Origin: JBBQZP01 sp038207585
Lineage (GTDB): Bacteria; Pseudomonadota; Alphaproteobacteria; Rhodobacterales; Rhodobacteraceae
DNA: 64,000 nt
Reading direction: 5' to 3'
Assembly (NCBI GenBank): GCA_038207585.1
Contig: JBBQZP010000008.1
Coordinates: 50,657 to 114,656 of the forward strand
Under the pieces are notes generated by a model. That model was not told where the DNA came from. It saw only the letters and a program-made list of their open reading frames with translations, and ran no database searches. Position numbers and translations under genes: made by a program. Below, one piece after another: positions 34,182 through 42,302 of the stretch (position 1 is its first letter; the number at the start of each line of letters is the position of its first letter).

Positions 34182-34262
34182 TGATCCGACGCTTTTACGT
34201 ACACCCGACTGCCGCAAAAGCCGACTGTTTCACGCAAGCCCCGGCTGCGAATCGCTGTGCCC

Positions 34263-35051
34263 TTAAACTACCGGGCGAAAATCGTCAGCCTGAGTCGACA
34301 GATGCACCTGCGCCACCTGCGGCAGATCGGTTATCAGCAGGGTCGAAGTGGTGCCCGCCTGCACCACCGCCACGCCGTCAGGGCCTGCAATCAGCGACAG
34401 GCCGATATAATCCAGATCGCCCTCAGTGCCGCAATAGTTGGCATATACGATGGTCAGCGCATGGTTCGCGGCCATCGCAGGCACGGTCACACGGGCGACA
34501 TGGGTATAGGGCGCCATGTTCGCTGTCGGCACCAGAATAAGGCGCACGCCCTGCGCAGCCAGTGCCGCGACATGAGGCGCGAATTCAATGTCATAACAGA
34601 TCAGGATCGCCGCGCGCGCGCCGTTCAGATCAAAAACCGTGTAGGCATCGCCGGGGGTATAGAGTGCCTTTTCGCGCGGTCCGTAAAGCTGCACCTTGCG
34701 GAAATGGGCGGCCTCGTTCCCCAGCGCATCAAACACCACCGCAGAGTTATAAACCCGCGCGCCGTCCCGTTCAGCATAGCCCACGCATATCCCGCAACCA
34801 GCGGTGCTGCACATCGCGGCAAGACGCTGATGCCAGTCGCCGCCGCGCGGCTGCGCCCGCGCCGCGATATCGGGCTGGTTGTAACCCGGCAGATAGACCT
34901 CGGGTGCGACCAGAATTGTGGCCCCCGCCGCCCCGGCCCCGTTCAGGGCGCGGGCCAGCGTTTCGAACGCCGCGTCCGCATTGCCCTGCGGCGACGGCCC
35001 CTGCCAAAGTGCCAGCCGCAGCGACGTGGTTTGACCGGGATCGGGGATCAT
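34263..35051 (-). CDS. Carbon-nitrogen hydrolase (nitrilase superfamily)
   Basis: A 262-aa hydrolase of amides, nitriles or carbamoyl compounds. The Glu-Lys-Cys triad is visible: Glu51 (APEVYLPGYN), Lys119 (FRKVQLYG) and Cys152 (ICYDIEFAP). The start at 35051 follows an AAAGGAG ribosome site; the longer upstream frame runs into the divergent CbiX promoter region. It stands alone on the minus strand, divergent from the cbiX-like gene. The FRKVQLYGPREK and ICYDIEFAP motifs resemble aliphatic amidase/nitrilase branches, but the substrate is not defined. Confidence 0.88.
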   Translation of the reverse strand: MIPDPGQTTSLRLALWQGPSPQGNADAAFETLARALNGAGAAGATILVAPEVYLPGYNQPDIAARAQPRGGDWHQRLAAMCSTAGCGICVGYAERDGARVYNSAVVFDALGNEAAHFRKVQLYGPREKALYTPGDAYTVFDLNGARAAILICYDIEFAPHVAALAAQGVRLILVPTANMAPYTHVARVTVPAMAANHALTIVYANYCGTEGDLDYIGLSLIAGPDGVAVVQAGTTSTLLITDLPQVAQVHLSTQADDFRPVV

Positions 35052-35199
35052 GCAGCCAACTCCTTTGCAAAGGCACCCGGCCATAGAACGGGGGTGTAAC
35101 GCAGAATGCAAGCCGGGCATTGCGCACGCGCAGCGCATGTGGCCACTGGACAGCCTGCGGCCCGCCCCTATCTTGGCCGCACCACCGCAAAGGATGCCC

Positions 35200-35888
35200 A
35201 TGCCCGACGCCCTGATCATCGCCCACGGCTCGCCCTCGGACCCCGCACCGCAAGAGGCAGCACTTATGGCGCTGGCGGTGCGGGTTGCAATGTGGTGTCC
35301 GGGGTGGCGTATCCGGGGGGCGACGCTGGCCGCACCAGGTGCGGTAGAGGCAGGCGTGGCGGCGCTAGACGACCCCTTGATCTATCCGTTCTTCATGGCA
35401 GAAGGATTCTTCACCCGCACCACCCTGCCCAAGCGGCTGGCAGCGGCGGGGCTGACGGCCCCCCGGCAGATGGCGGCCTTTGGCCATGACGCGGGCCTGC
35501 CGGACCTGATCGCCGATGCGGCAAACCGTGGCGCAGCGCGTGCGGGGCTGGCGCCGCAGGCCGCGACCTTGCTGATCGCCGCGCATGGCAGCCAAGTGTC
35601 GCGCGCCTCGGCCACCATCACCGAAACCGTGGCGCAGACCCTGCGCGGGCGTGACCTCTTTGCCCGCATCGTGACCGGCTATGTCGAGGAGGAACCAAAG
35701 CTGGAAGACGCCGCCCGCGCGCTTGGCCCGGCGCTGTGTTTGCCGTTCTTTGCCACTCGCGCGGGGCATGTGGCGGGCGATGTGCCCGACGCCTTGGCGG
35801 CAGCCGGGTTCGCTGGCCCGCTGATGCCTGCAATCGGTGAAGATGCGGGCGTGGCACGTCTGATCGCGCAGGCACTTCTGGCGGCGGC

Positions 35889-35892
<4 letters not shown>
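35200..35892 (+). CDS. CbiX/SirB-family sirohydrochlorin chelatase-like protein
   Basis: A 230-aa member of the class II chelatase family, which inserts cobalt or iron into sirohydrochlorin-type rings. Two similar halves are visible, each opening with a metal-site His: LIIAHGSPSDP near residue 5 and LLIAAHGSQVSRAS near 125. FMAEGFFTRTTLPKRL follows in the first half and LPFFATRAGHVAGDV in the second. The ATG at 35200 lies 7 bases after AAAGGA; an ATG at 35194 is possible. It converges on a MogA/MoaB gene with a 4-bp overlap. The metal is not predictable. Confidence 0.8.
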
Positions 35893-36410
<518 letters not shown>

Positions 36411-36413
36411 AGT

Positions 36414-36917
36414 TTATACCGCTTTCTTCAGACGATGCGTCACAAGCCAATCCAGCACCGCAGCAGGCTGCATCGACACTGGTTCCGCCAGATCGCCCGC
36501 AAATTCGGCAAATGCCACGCGGTTTTGCGCATTGACCCCGATCAGAACAGGCATGCCCTGCCCCAGCGCATCGGCGATCAGGGACCGGAAGCCGCGGCCC
36601 TCGGCCTCGTGCTTGCCGAATTTGTTCAGGACCAGCACATCAGCCCCGGTCAGATCGACGGCCGCAACTGCACGCTCCAGTGCGTCCACATCCAGACGGC
36701 AGCCTTTGGAGCCCGCGCCAAGCGACTGGCTGATACGGATCACGGTGCCGCCGGGAAGGATCGTAAGGTCCATATCGCAGCGTGTGCCCGCATCACCAGA
36801 TGTGACCTGAACCGCCCCCGCCACCGCCAGCCCCGCAGCCTGCAACGCTTCGGCAAGGGCGGTCAGCACCGGGTCGGTCAGGCCACGGTTGTCGTGCTGC
36901 AAATATCCGATGCGCAT
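36414..36917 (-). CDS. DUF2478 protein (molybdenum-associated NTPase-like)
   Basis: A 167-aa protein beginning MRIGYLQHDNRGLTDPVLTA. It has GCRLDVDALERAVAAVDLTG and VLVLNKFGKHEAEGRGFRSL, typical of the DUF2478 family, which is usually encoded beside molybdate transport or Mo-cofactor genes. The start at 36917 is chosen because homology begins there and the upstream frame is not conserved in character. It is immediately upstream of the MogA/MoaB gene. Its biochemical role is not established. Confidence 0.8.
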   Translation of the reverse strand: MRIGYLQHDNRGLTDPVLTALAEALQAAGLAVAGAVQVTSGDAGTRCDMDLTILPGGTVIRISQSLGAGSKGCRLDVDALERAVAAVDLTGADVLVLNKFGKHEAEGRGFRSLIADALGQGMPVLIGVNAQNRVAFAEFAGDLAEPVSMQPAAVLDWLVTHRLKKAV

Positions 36918-37035
36918 GCTGCCCCCGTTGTGCCTGTGCCCTGCATGCCAAGCGTCAAGGCCAAGTGCAAGCCCCGGCCAGACCACCCGAAGGCTGGATG
37001 CGCGCCCGGATGGTCCGCCAAACACCTGCAAACCT

Positions 37036-38430
37036 TCAGGCGGCTTTGAACAGACCGTCCGCTTTCAGCCCGGCATAACATTCATCAAGTGATTTCGTCG
37101 CACGCTCGATCAGGATGTCGATCTCGTCCGTGGTAATCACCAGAGGGGGCGAAATGATCATGCGGTCGCCGACATGGCGCATCACCAGATTGTTGGCAAA
37201 GCACCGCTCACGGCAGCGATAGCCGACCGTGCCCGGATCAGAGGCGAATTTCGCGCGGCTGGCCTTGTCGGGCGTCAGCACGATGGCCCCCATCATGCCC
37301 ACCAGCTTTGCCTCACCCACCATGGGATGATCGGCAAGGGCAGACCACTTCTTTGCAAGATAGGGATTGGCCACATCGCGCACATGCTCGATCACCTTTT
37401 CCTCCTGCAAGATCCGCAGGTTCTCCAACGCGACCGCCGCCGCGACCGGATGGCCGGAATAGGTGTAGCCGTGGTTGAAATCGCCCGCGTTGCCGATGGT
37501 GTCGGATACTTCGTCACACACCACCGACCCGCCGATGGGCTGATAGCCCGACGACAGCCCCTTGGCGATTGTCATGATGTGCGGGCGGATGCCAAAGGTT
37601 TCCGACCCGAACCAGTTGCCGGTGCGCCCGAAACCCGTGATCACCTCATCCGCGATCAGAAGGATGCCGTATTTGTCGACGATGCGCTGGATCTCGGGCC
37701 AGTAGGTGCTGGGCGGGATGATCACGCCGCCCGCGCCCTGCACAGGTTCACCAATGAAGGCAGCAACGTTTTCGACACCCAGCTCCAGAATTTTCGCCTC
37801 AAGCTCCTGCGCGCGCATCAGTCCGAAGGCCTCGGGCGTCATGTCGCCGCCTTCGGCCCACCAATGCGGCTGGCCGATGTGTTCGATCCCGTCGATCATG
37901 CCGCCATGCGCGTGAATATAGGTCATCCCGCCAAGGCTGCCCCCCCCCATGGTCGAGCCGTGGTAGCCGTTCTTGCGGGCAATGATCACCCGCTTTTGCG
38001 GCTGGCCCTTGATATCCCAATAGCGGCGCACAAGGCGGATGTTGGTGTCGTTCGCCTCGGACCCCGAACCGGCAAAGAACACATGGTTCAGATCACCGGG
38101 GGCAAGTTCCGCGATCTTGGCGGCAAGGGCAATAGCGGGCACATGGGTGGTCTGGAAGAAGGTGTTGTAATAGCTTAGCTCATCCATCTGGCGCTTGGCG
38201 ACATCGCCCATCTCGGGGCGGCCGTAGCCGATGTTCACGCACCAAAGCCCCGCCATCGCGTCGATGATCCGGTTGCCCTCGCTGTCGGTCAGCCAGACAC
38301 CCTTGGCCTGTGTGATGACCCGCGCGCCCTTGGCGGCAAGCTCTGCCCCACCGGTAAAGGGGTGCATGTGGTGGGCTGCATCCAGCGCCTGAAGGTCGGC
38401 TGTCGGCATATGGTTGGTTATCTTGTTCAT
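37036..38430 (-). CDS. Class III (omega-amino acid) aminotransferase
   Basis: A 464-aa PLP-dependent transaminase. It has GVWLTDSEGNRIIDAMAGLW near 45-64, FAGSGSEANDTNIRLVRRYW (about 120-139), GILLIADEVITGFGRTGNWF for the PLP Asp, and MTIAKGLSSGYQPIGG with the Schiff-base Lys (about 290). This pattern belongs to omega-amino acid:pyruvate transaminases acting on compounds such as beta-alanine, taurine, putrescine or aromatic amines; the amine is not determined. A GntR-family gene lies directly upstream on the same strand, with a perfect palindrome in the gap. Confidence 0.93.
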   Translation of the reverse strand: MNKITNHMPTADLQALDAAHHMHPFTGGAELAAKGARVITQAKGVWLTDSEGNRIIDAMAGLWCVNIGYGRPEMGDVAKRQMDELSYYNTFFQTTHVPAIALAAKIAELAPGDLNHVFFAGSGSEANDTNIRLVRRYWDIKGQPQKRVIIARKNGYHGSTMGGGSLGGMTYIHAHGGMIDGIEHIGQPHWWAEGGDMTPEAFGLMRAQELEAKILELGVENVAAFIGEPVQGAGGVIIPPSTYWPEIQRIVDKYGILLIADEVITGFGRTGNWFGSETFGIRPHIMTIAKGLSSGYQPIGGSVVCDEVSDTIGNAGDFNHGYTYSGHPVAAAVALENLRILQEEKVIEHVRDVANPYLAKKWSALADHPMVGEAKLVGMMGAIVLTPDKASRAKFASDPGTVGYRCRERCFANNLVMRHVGDRMIISPPLVITTDEIDILIERATKSLDECYAGLKADGLFKAA

Positions 38431-38509
38431 CGCACCCTCACTTGGCTTCGCGCGTGGGAATCAGCGCCTGTTACCCCCTAGAATAGGGGTTTGGGCGACG
38501 GGGCGCAAT

Positions 38510-38523
38510 AATTTGATCAAATT
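38510..38523. promoter_or_regulatory. Perfect 14-bp palindrome between gntR and the aminotransferase
   Basis: AATTTGATCAAATT is a perfect palindrome about 80 bp upstream of the aminotransferase start and 10 bp past the GntR-family gene. TTGATCAA-type cores are common for FCD-type GntR repressors, so the neighbouring regulator probably binds here. A second dyad, CCCCTA-GAA-TAGGGG, lies at 38475-38489. Confidence 0.5.
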
Positions 38524-38532
38524 TCGATCTGG

Positions 38533-39189
38533 TTAGATTTCTCCGGCCGCCAGCGCAAGCCGCACCTGATCAACCCCCTGCGCGATATCGCTTTCAATCG
38601 CGCGGGCCAAAGCGGCACCATCCCCCGCCCGCATTGCGACCAAGGCATCGCCATGCCGGTCGGGCAACGCGCCGGTGCCATAGCGCGCGCAAACCACCCG
38701 CAGGCTGGGACCGAACCGCAGCCAGAGCGAGCGGGCGATATCCTGCAGGATGGGCGCGTCCGAAGCCCCGTAAAGCGTAAAGTGAAAGCGGTGATTACCA
38801 GCAAGATAGCCCTGCACATCCCCCGCCACAATCGCCCGGTCGATGCCCTGATCCAGCACCGCCAGCCGCCCGATCGTTTCCGCCGACAAGCGCTGCGCGG
38901 CCAGTGCGGCCAGCTTCGGCTCCACCGCAAGGCGCGCAAACGCCAGCTGATCCAGCGCCGCCACCGTCAGGCGCGGCACGCAGACTCGGCGATTGCCCTG
39001 CAGCGTCAACGCACCCTCGGCAGTCAGCCGCCGGATCGCTTCACGCACGGGCGTCATGCCGGCGTCCAGATCGCGGATCAGGCCCTGAATTGTGACCGGC
39101 TGTCCCGGCTCCAGCCCGCCAAACAGCACCATGTCGCGCAGGCGGCCATAGGTGACCTCATGCGTCGGTATCTTGCGCGTGTCGTTCAT
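38533..39189 (-). CDS. GntR-family transcriptional regulator (FCD-type)
   Basis: A 218-aa regulator with an N-terminal winged helix-turn-helix (THEVTYGRLRDMVLFGGLEP, DLDAGMTPVREAIRRLTAEG, then LQGNRRVCVPRLT). An all-helical FCD-type effector domain follows (about 80-215, with FHFTLYGASDAPILQDIARS supplying metal or ligand residues). The start at 39189 is chosen by homology; the longer upstream frame overlaps the divergent dipeptidase gene. It likely controls the downstream aminotransferase and perhaps the divergent dipeptidase. Confidence 0.9.
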   Translation of the reverse strand: MNDTRKIPTHEVTYGRLRDMVLFGGLEPGQPVTIQGLIRDLDAGMTPVREAIRRLTAEGALTLQGNRRVCVPRLTVAALDQLAFARLAVEPKLAALAAQRLSAETIGRLAVLDQGIDRAIVAGDVQGYLAGNHRFHFTLYGASDAPILQDIARSLWLRFGPSLRVVCARYGTGALPDRHGDALVAMRAGDGAALARAIESDIAQGVDQVRLALAAGEI

Positions 39190-39317
39190 CGGTGATCGGC
39201 TCCTCCTGAGGATGCCAACATACCGAAGGCGCGGGGCCAACATCAAGCATCGATCCCGGTCTTGCCAGACCCGCGTTTCGCGGCAACAGTGACGTCGCAG
39301 GACACAAAGGGCGAGAC

Positions 39318-40346
39318 ATGGCGAAATATCCGGTGTTTGACGGGCATAACGACCTCTTGTCGGTTCTGGCGCGCGCAGATGACCGCACCGGATCGGGGTT
39401 CTTTCAGGGCCGTGACGGCGATATCGACCTTGCCAAATGCCGCGCGGGCGGCTTTGCGGGCGGCTTTTTCGCGATCTGGCCGCCCAGCCCGGCGCATCCC
39501 GACCCCAATGCCCCGCACCGCGCCTTTGCCCCCATCGACCCAGTGGCCGCCAAAGCCGCCACACTGGAGCAGGCCGCGATCCTGTGCCGCATGACGCGCG
39601 ACTGGCCCGATGCGATCAGGCTCTGCACCACGTCCTCCGCGATTGAATCGGCCCGCGCCAATGGCGCCATCGCCGCCCTGATGCATGTTGAGGGCTGCGA
39701 GGGTATCGGCGCCGATCTGGACGAGTTGTACCTGCTGCACGCAGCGGGCCTGCGATCGCTTGGCCCGGTATGGAGCCGGTCCAACATCTTTGGCCACGGC
39801 GTGCCCTTCACCTTTCCCGCCAGCCCCGACACCGGGCCCGGGCTGACCGATGCCGGAAAACGGCTGGTGCGCGAATGTGACCGATTGGGGATTCTGGTCG
39901 ACCTCAGCCACCTGAACGAGGCCGGGTTCTGGGATGTTGCCCGCATCTCGCACCGCCCATTGGTCGCCACGCATGCTGCGGCGCATGCACTCACCCCCGC
40001 CACCCGCAACCTGACCGACCGCCAGCTTGACGCGGTCGCGGAACGCGGCGGCCTTGTCGGGCTGAACTTCGGCGTGGGCTTTGTGCGCGAGGACGGAATC
40101 AAGAACCCCGATACCGCGCCCGACGTGCTGATCCGCCATCTCGATCACCTGATCGGCAAGCTCGGCGAAGGCGGCGTTGCCTTCGGGTCGGACTTTGATG
40201 GCACGACCACACCCGATTTTCTGGCATCGGCGGCCGATCTGCCGAACCTCACCGCCGCGATGGAGAGGGCGGGCCACCCCGAGCCGCTGATCCGCCGCCT
40301 GTGCTGGGACAACTGGCTGAACCTGCTGGCCCGGACCATCGGGTAA
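39318..40346 (+). CDS. Membrane dipeptidase family (peptidase M19)
   Basis: A 342-aa zinc dipeptidase of the renal dipeptidase family. Metal ligands are visible in order: His-x-Asp in PVFDGHNDLL (about 8-12), Glu in LMHVEGCEGI, His in VDLSHLNEAG and His in VATHAAAHAL. No signal peptide is seen, so it is probably cytoplasmic as in many bacterial homologues. It is divergent from the GntR gene; the intergenic stretch is 128 bp. Substrates may be dipeptides or D-amino-acid conjugates. Confidence 0.92.
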   Translation: MAKYPVFDGHNDLLSVLARADDRTGSGFFQGRDGDIDLAKCRAGGFAGGFFAIWPPSPAHPDPNAPHRAFAPIDPVAAKAATLEQAAILCRMTRDWPDAIRLCTTSSAIESARANGAIAALMHVEGCEGIGADLDELYLLHAAGLRSLGPVWSRSNIFGHGVPFTFPASPDTGPGLTDAGKRLVRECDRLGILVDLSHLNEAGFWDVARISHRPLVATHAAAHALTPATRNLTDRQLDAVAERGGLVGLNFGVGFVREDGIKNPDTAPDVLIRHLDHLIGKLGEGGVAFGSDFDGTTTPDFLASAADLPNLTAAMERAGHPEPLIRRLCWDNWLNLLARTIG

Positions 40347-40447
40347 ACCCCGGCCAGCCTTGCAAAAAACGCATGGCGGATGCCCGGAAGCAGAGCTTTC
40401 GGTCCGTGTCACAAACTGTCATGTACGCCGTCCAAAAGGATTGCACC

Positions 40448-40579
40448 ATGACCCTGAACCTCGCCCCCGCAAATATTGACCGCGCCCCCGATGCGCCGAT
40501 CAAGCCCGCTTCGCCGCAGGCGGCCCGCCCGGATGCCACAACCCTTGCCCGGATGTTCCGCCTTTATTGCGCGGCCTGA
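40448..40579 (+). CDS. Small hypothetical protein, 43 aa
   Basis: A short frame MTLNLAPANIDRAPDAPIKP... ending TTLARMFRLYCAA, with AAAAGGA about 8 bases before the ATG. Composition is rich in Ala and Pro and there is no membrane segment. It lies between the dipeptidase and tRNA-Cys. I believe small proteins ending in similar ARLFR-YCAA tails occur in Rhodobacteraceae, but cannot confirm this. No function can be given. Confidence 0.45.
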   Translation: MTLNLAPANIDRAPDAPIKPASPQAARPDATTLARMFRLYCAA

Positions 40580-40631
40580 GCCCCTTGCGAACCGCGCCCA
40601 AGTCCTTTATCTGACCCCCACTTCTGGCACC

Positions 40632-40705
40632 GGCGGGTGGGCAGGCAGGCTATGCACCGGATTGCAAATCCGAGTAGACCGGTTCGATTCCGGTACCCGC
40701 CTCCA
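40632..40705 (+). tRNA. tRNA-Cys (GCA)
   Basis: A complete cloverleaf. The acceptor stem is GGCGGGT/ACCCGCC with discriminator T and an encoded CCA. The anticodon stem holds the loop TTGCAAA with GCA at 40664-40666, and the T arm is CCGGTTCGATTCCGG. The last 13 bases recur at 47167-47179, which marks this gene as the attachment site of the adjoining element. Confidence 0.95.
40693..40705 (+). repeat. attL: tRNA-Cys 3' end, left copy
   Basis: GTACCCGCCTCCA at the 3' end of tRNA-Cys is repeated exactly at 47167-47179. Including the preceding bases, TCC-G/A-GTACCCGCCTCCA matches at 16 of 17 positions. A duplicated tRNA 3' end flanking an integrase remnant is the usual trace of tyrosine-recombinase integration. 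Confidence 0.75.
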
Positions 40706-40717
40706 TTTACTCCTAAA

Positions 40718-40729
40718 TCAAAGACTTAG
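40718..40729 (+). repeat. Island-end direct repeat TCAAAGACTTAG (left copy)
   Basis: This 12-mer, 13 bp inside the left end, recurs at 47136-47147 near the right end in the same orientation. ACTCCTAA precedes it at both ends (directly on the left, with an 18-bp gap on the right). ACACAAAGTG also occurs near both ends, on the inner side. They may be integrase arm sites or the remains of an extended attachment duplication. Confidence 0.5.
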
Positions 40730-40772
40730 CCCATCGGCTCTTAGGTGTGACACAAAGTGGAACACACGGCCC

Positions 40773-41738
40773 ATGAAACTGTCTTCCTACTTAAACCTTT
40801 CTCGTCACGGCGTTTTCTACTTCAGGTGGCCCTTGCCCCGCACGGACCTCAACAGTTGCCCCTGCATCCGGGTATCGCGACGCACGCGCTGTGAAGTGAG
40901 GGCTGGCTCTCTGGCACGTTATCTTGCCTCCTGTAGCGAGATCACACGGGATAACAAAGAGTTGGTACGCCCAAGGCAAGACAAGGTGCGCGAACTGGTG
41001 CGGTGCTACTTCGATGCGCAGCTCTTCCAGTACATTGAGTGAATCAACAACCGGGGTCTTTCCTCAATGGCCGTTGAAGATGCCAGGTCTGAGGTGGTTG
41101 ACCATGAAGACCACCTCGACAACCAGCGGCCGACAGCGACGTATCTGCGAATAGACCGCTTCAAGCGGAAAATGGATGTCTCAGACGAGGATTGGTTCGA
41201 CAGCTTGCCGAATGCCCTTGCCGAACTGCGAAAGGGTCGTCGAGATATGCTGAGAGCCGTGATAGAGGCCGCTGAAAGCCTTGAGCAGATTCATACACAA
41301 GGCGTCGTCACAACCTTCCCCTGCCCCGGCGGCCCCTCTGGATGCGTCTGCGAGACTAGGCGATGCGGTTGAGGACTTCATGGTCGAGCACTCCCGCCAG
41401 TGGCCCCCAAAGACTGTCGGGCAGATGCGCTCATATTTCAACATTCTGTTTGAATACCTTGGCACAGACCGCCGTTTAGCCCAGATCACAAAACGGGACG
41501 CCAGCGCCGCCAAGAAAGTACTGCAATTCCTCTCAGCACGTCGGAAAACCAACCCTGCCCTCAAGAGCTTGTCGATTGCAGACGCCATCCTGATTACCGG
41601 CCACAAAACCCTAGCGCCAAAGACAATCAACAGTCACCTCGCCTTGTACTGCCGCTTATTCGACCGGGCAGAGCGCCATCGGCATGGTCCCCAAAAATTG
41701 TTTGACAGCATGAAGGTTCCTAAAGCGAAGGATGGGTC
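40773..41738 (+). pseudogene. Tyrosine-type site-specific integrase, disrupted and truncated
   Basis: The N-terminal MKLSSYLNLSRHGVFYFRWP and the LARYLASCSEI stretch are typical of phage-type integrases that insert in tRNA genes. The frame has an in-frame TGA at 41040-41042, continues in the same frame from about 41067, and shifts to another frame near 41290-41330. It then runs through a core-binding region (VEHSRQWPPKTVGQMRSYFN, SLSIADAILITGHKTLAPKT). It ends near 41738 where IS-like sequence begins. The catalytic Arg-His-Arg-Tyr domain is missing. So it is dead by stop, frameshift and truncation. Confidence 0.8.
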
Positions 41739-42069
41739 CGTTCGATCAAGCCCCGCCTCACTTGCCGATCCGAGGCTTGAGCTTTCGTGACAAAAAATCG
41801 TTGGCGACGGCCTTCGCCATTGGGCTCGAACCAATGGTGCCTTCAATGGCTCAGTCTCCGATCTTGGCATGCAGGTCGCGAACCGTTTTCTCGGCAATTT
41901 CAGCCGTGGCTGTCGCGTGACCACCACGCTCGAAGATGCCAGCGGGGCCCTCCAGCAGCGCCTTCTTCCACTGATGGATCATCATCGGATGGACCTCATA
42001 GGCCGCCGCCAACTCCGACGCCGTGCGGTCATCGGAATCCATGATCGCGGCAAGCGGCAGAAGGTTCAC
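41739..42069 (-). pseudogene. IS3-family transposase OrfA remnant
   Basis: On the minus strand, SELAAAYEVHPMMIHQWKKA followed by LHAKIGD is the helix-turn-helix and linker of IS3-family OrfA. Normal OrfA continues GELAVANDFLERKLKP. Here a stop and about 30 extra bases intervene before VANDFLSRKLKP in a shifted frame. The N-terminus is degenerate and OrfB is absent. The fragment abuts the truncated integrase, so IS insertion and deletion probably removed the integrase 3' end. Confidence 0.7.
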
Positions 42070-42302
42070 GACAGTCTGTCAGCACGCCTCCGTAGACGCG
42101 CAGGATGCTTTCGCAAGCGTTTGGCGGGGAATCGAATCGAACCCCAACCGGTTTCATGCCAACCCTGCGACACGGCACGGGGCGACGGCCTGGTCCGGGA
42201 TCGTTCCCTGCCCGACTGTGGTTCTTGCAGGTGTGTCCCGGTGCGGCATTCCCGCGGTCACACACACGCATCCAAACCGGCAACGGGCTGGATCTGCAGC
42301 CG
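42070..42302. other. Unassigned stretch inside the island
   Basis: This 233-bp stretch between the IS remnant and the permease gene has no convincing frame; short frames on both strands lack recognisable motifs and good ribosome sites. It may be further decayed element DNA. Confidence 0.4.

Noticed and set aside
40407..40424. TGTCAC-N4-TGTCAT direct repeat ahead of the 43-aa frame as a PpsR site
   Set aside because: It is a direct repeat and lacks the TGT-N12-ACA dyad.
40706..42302. Possible phage or defence genes downstream of tRNA-Cys
   Set aside because: Only broken integrase and transposase pieces are recognisable; no capsid, restriction, toxin or CRISPR-like repeats were seen.
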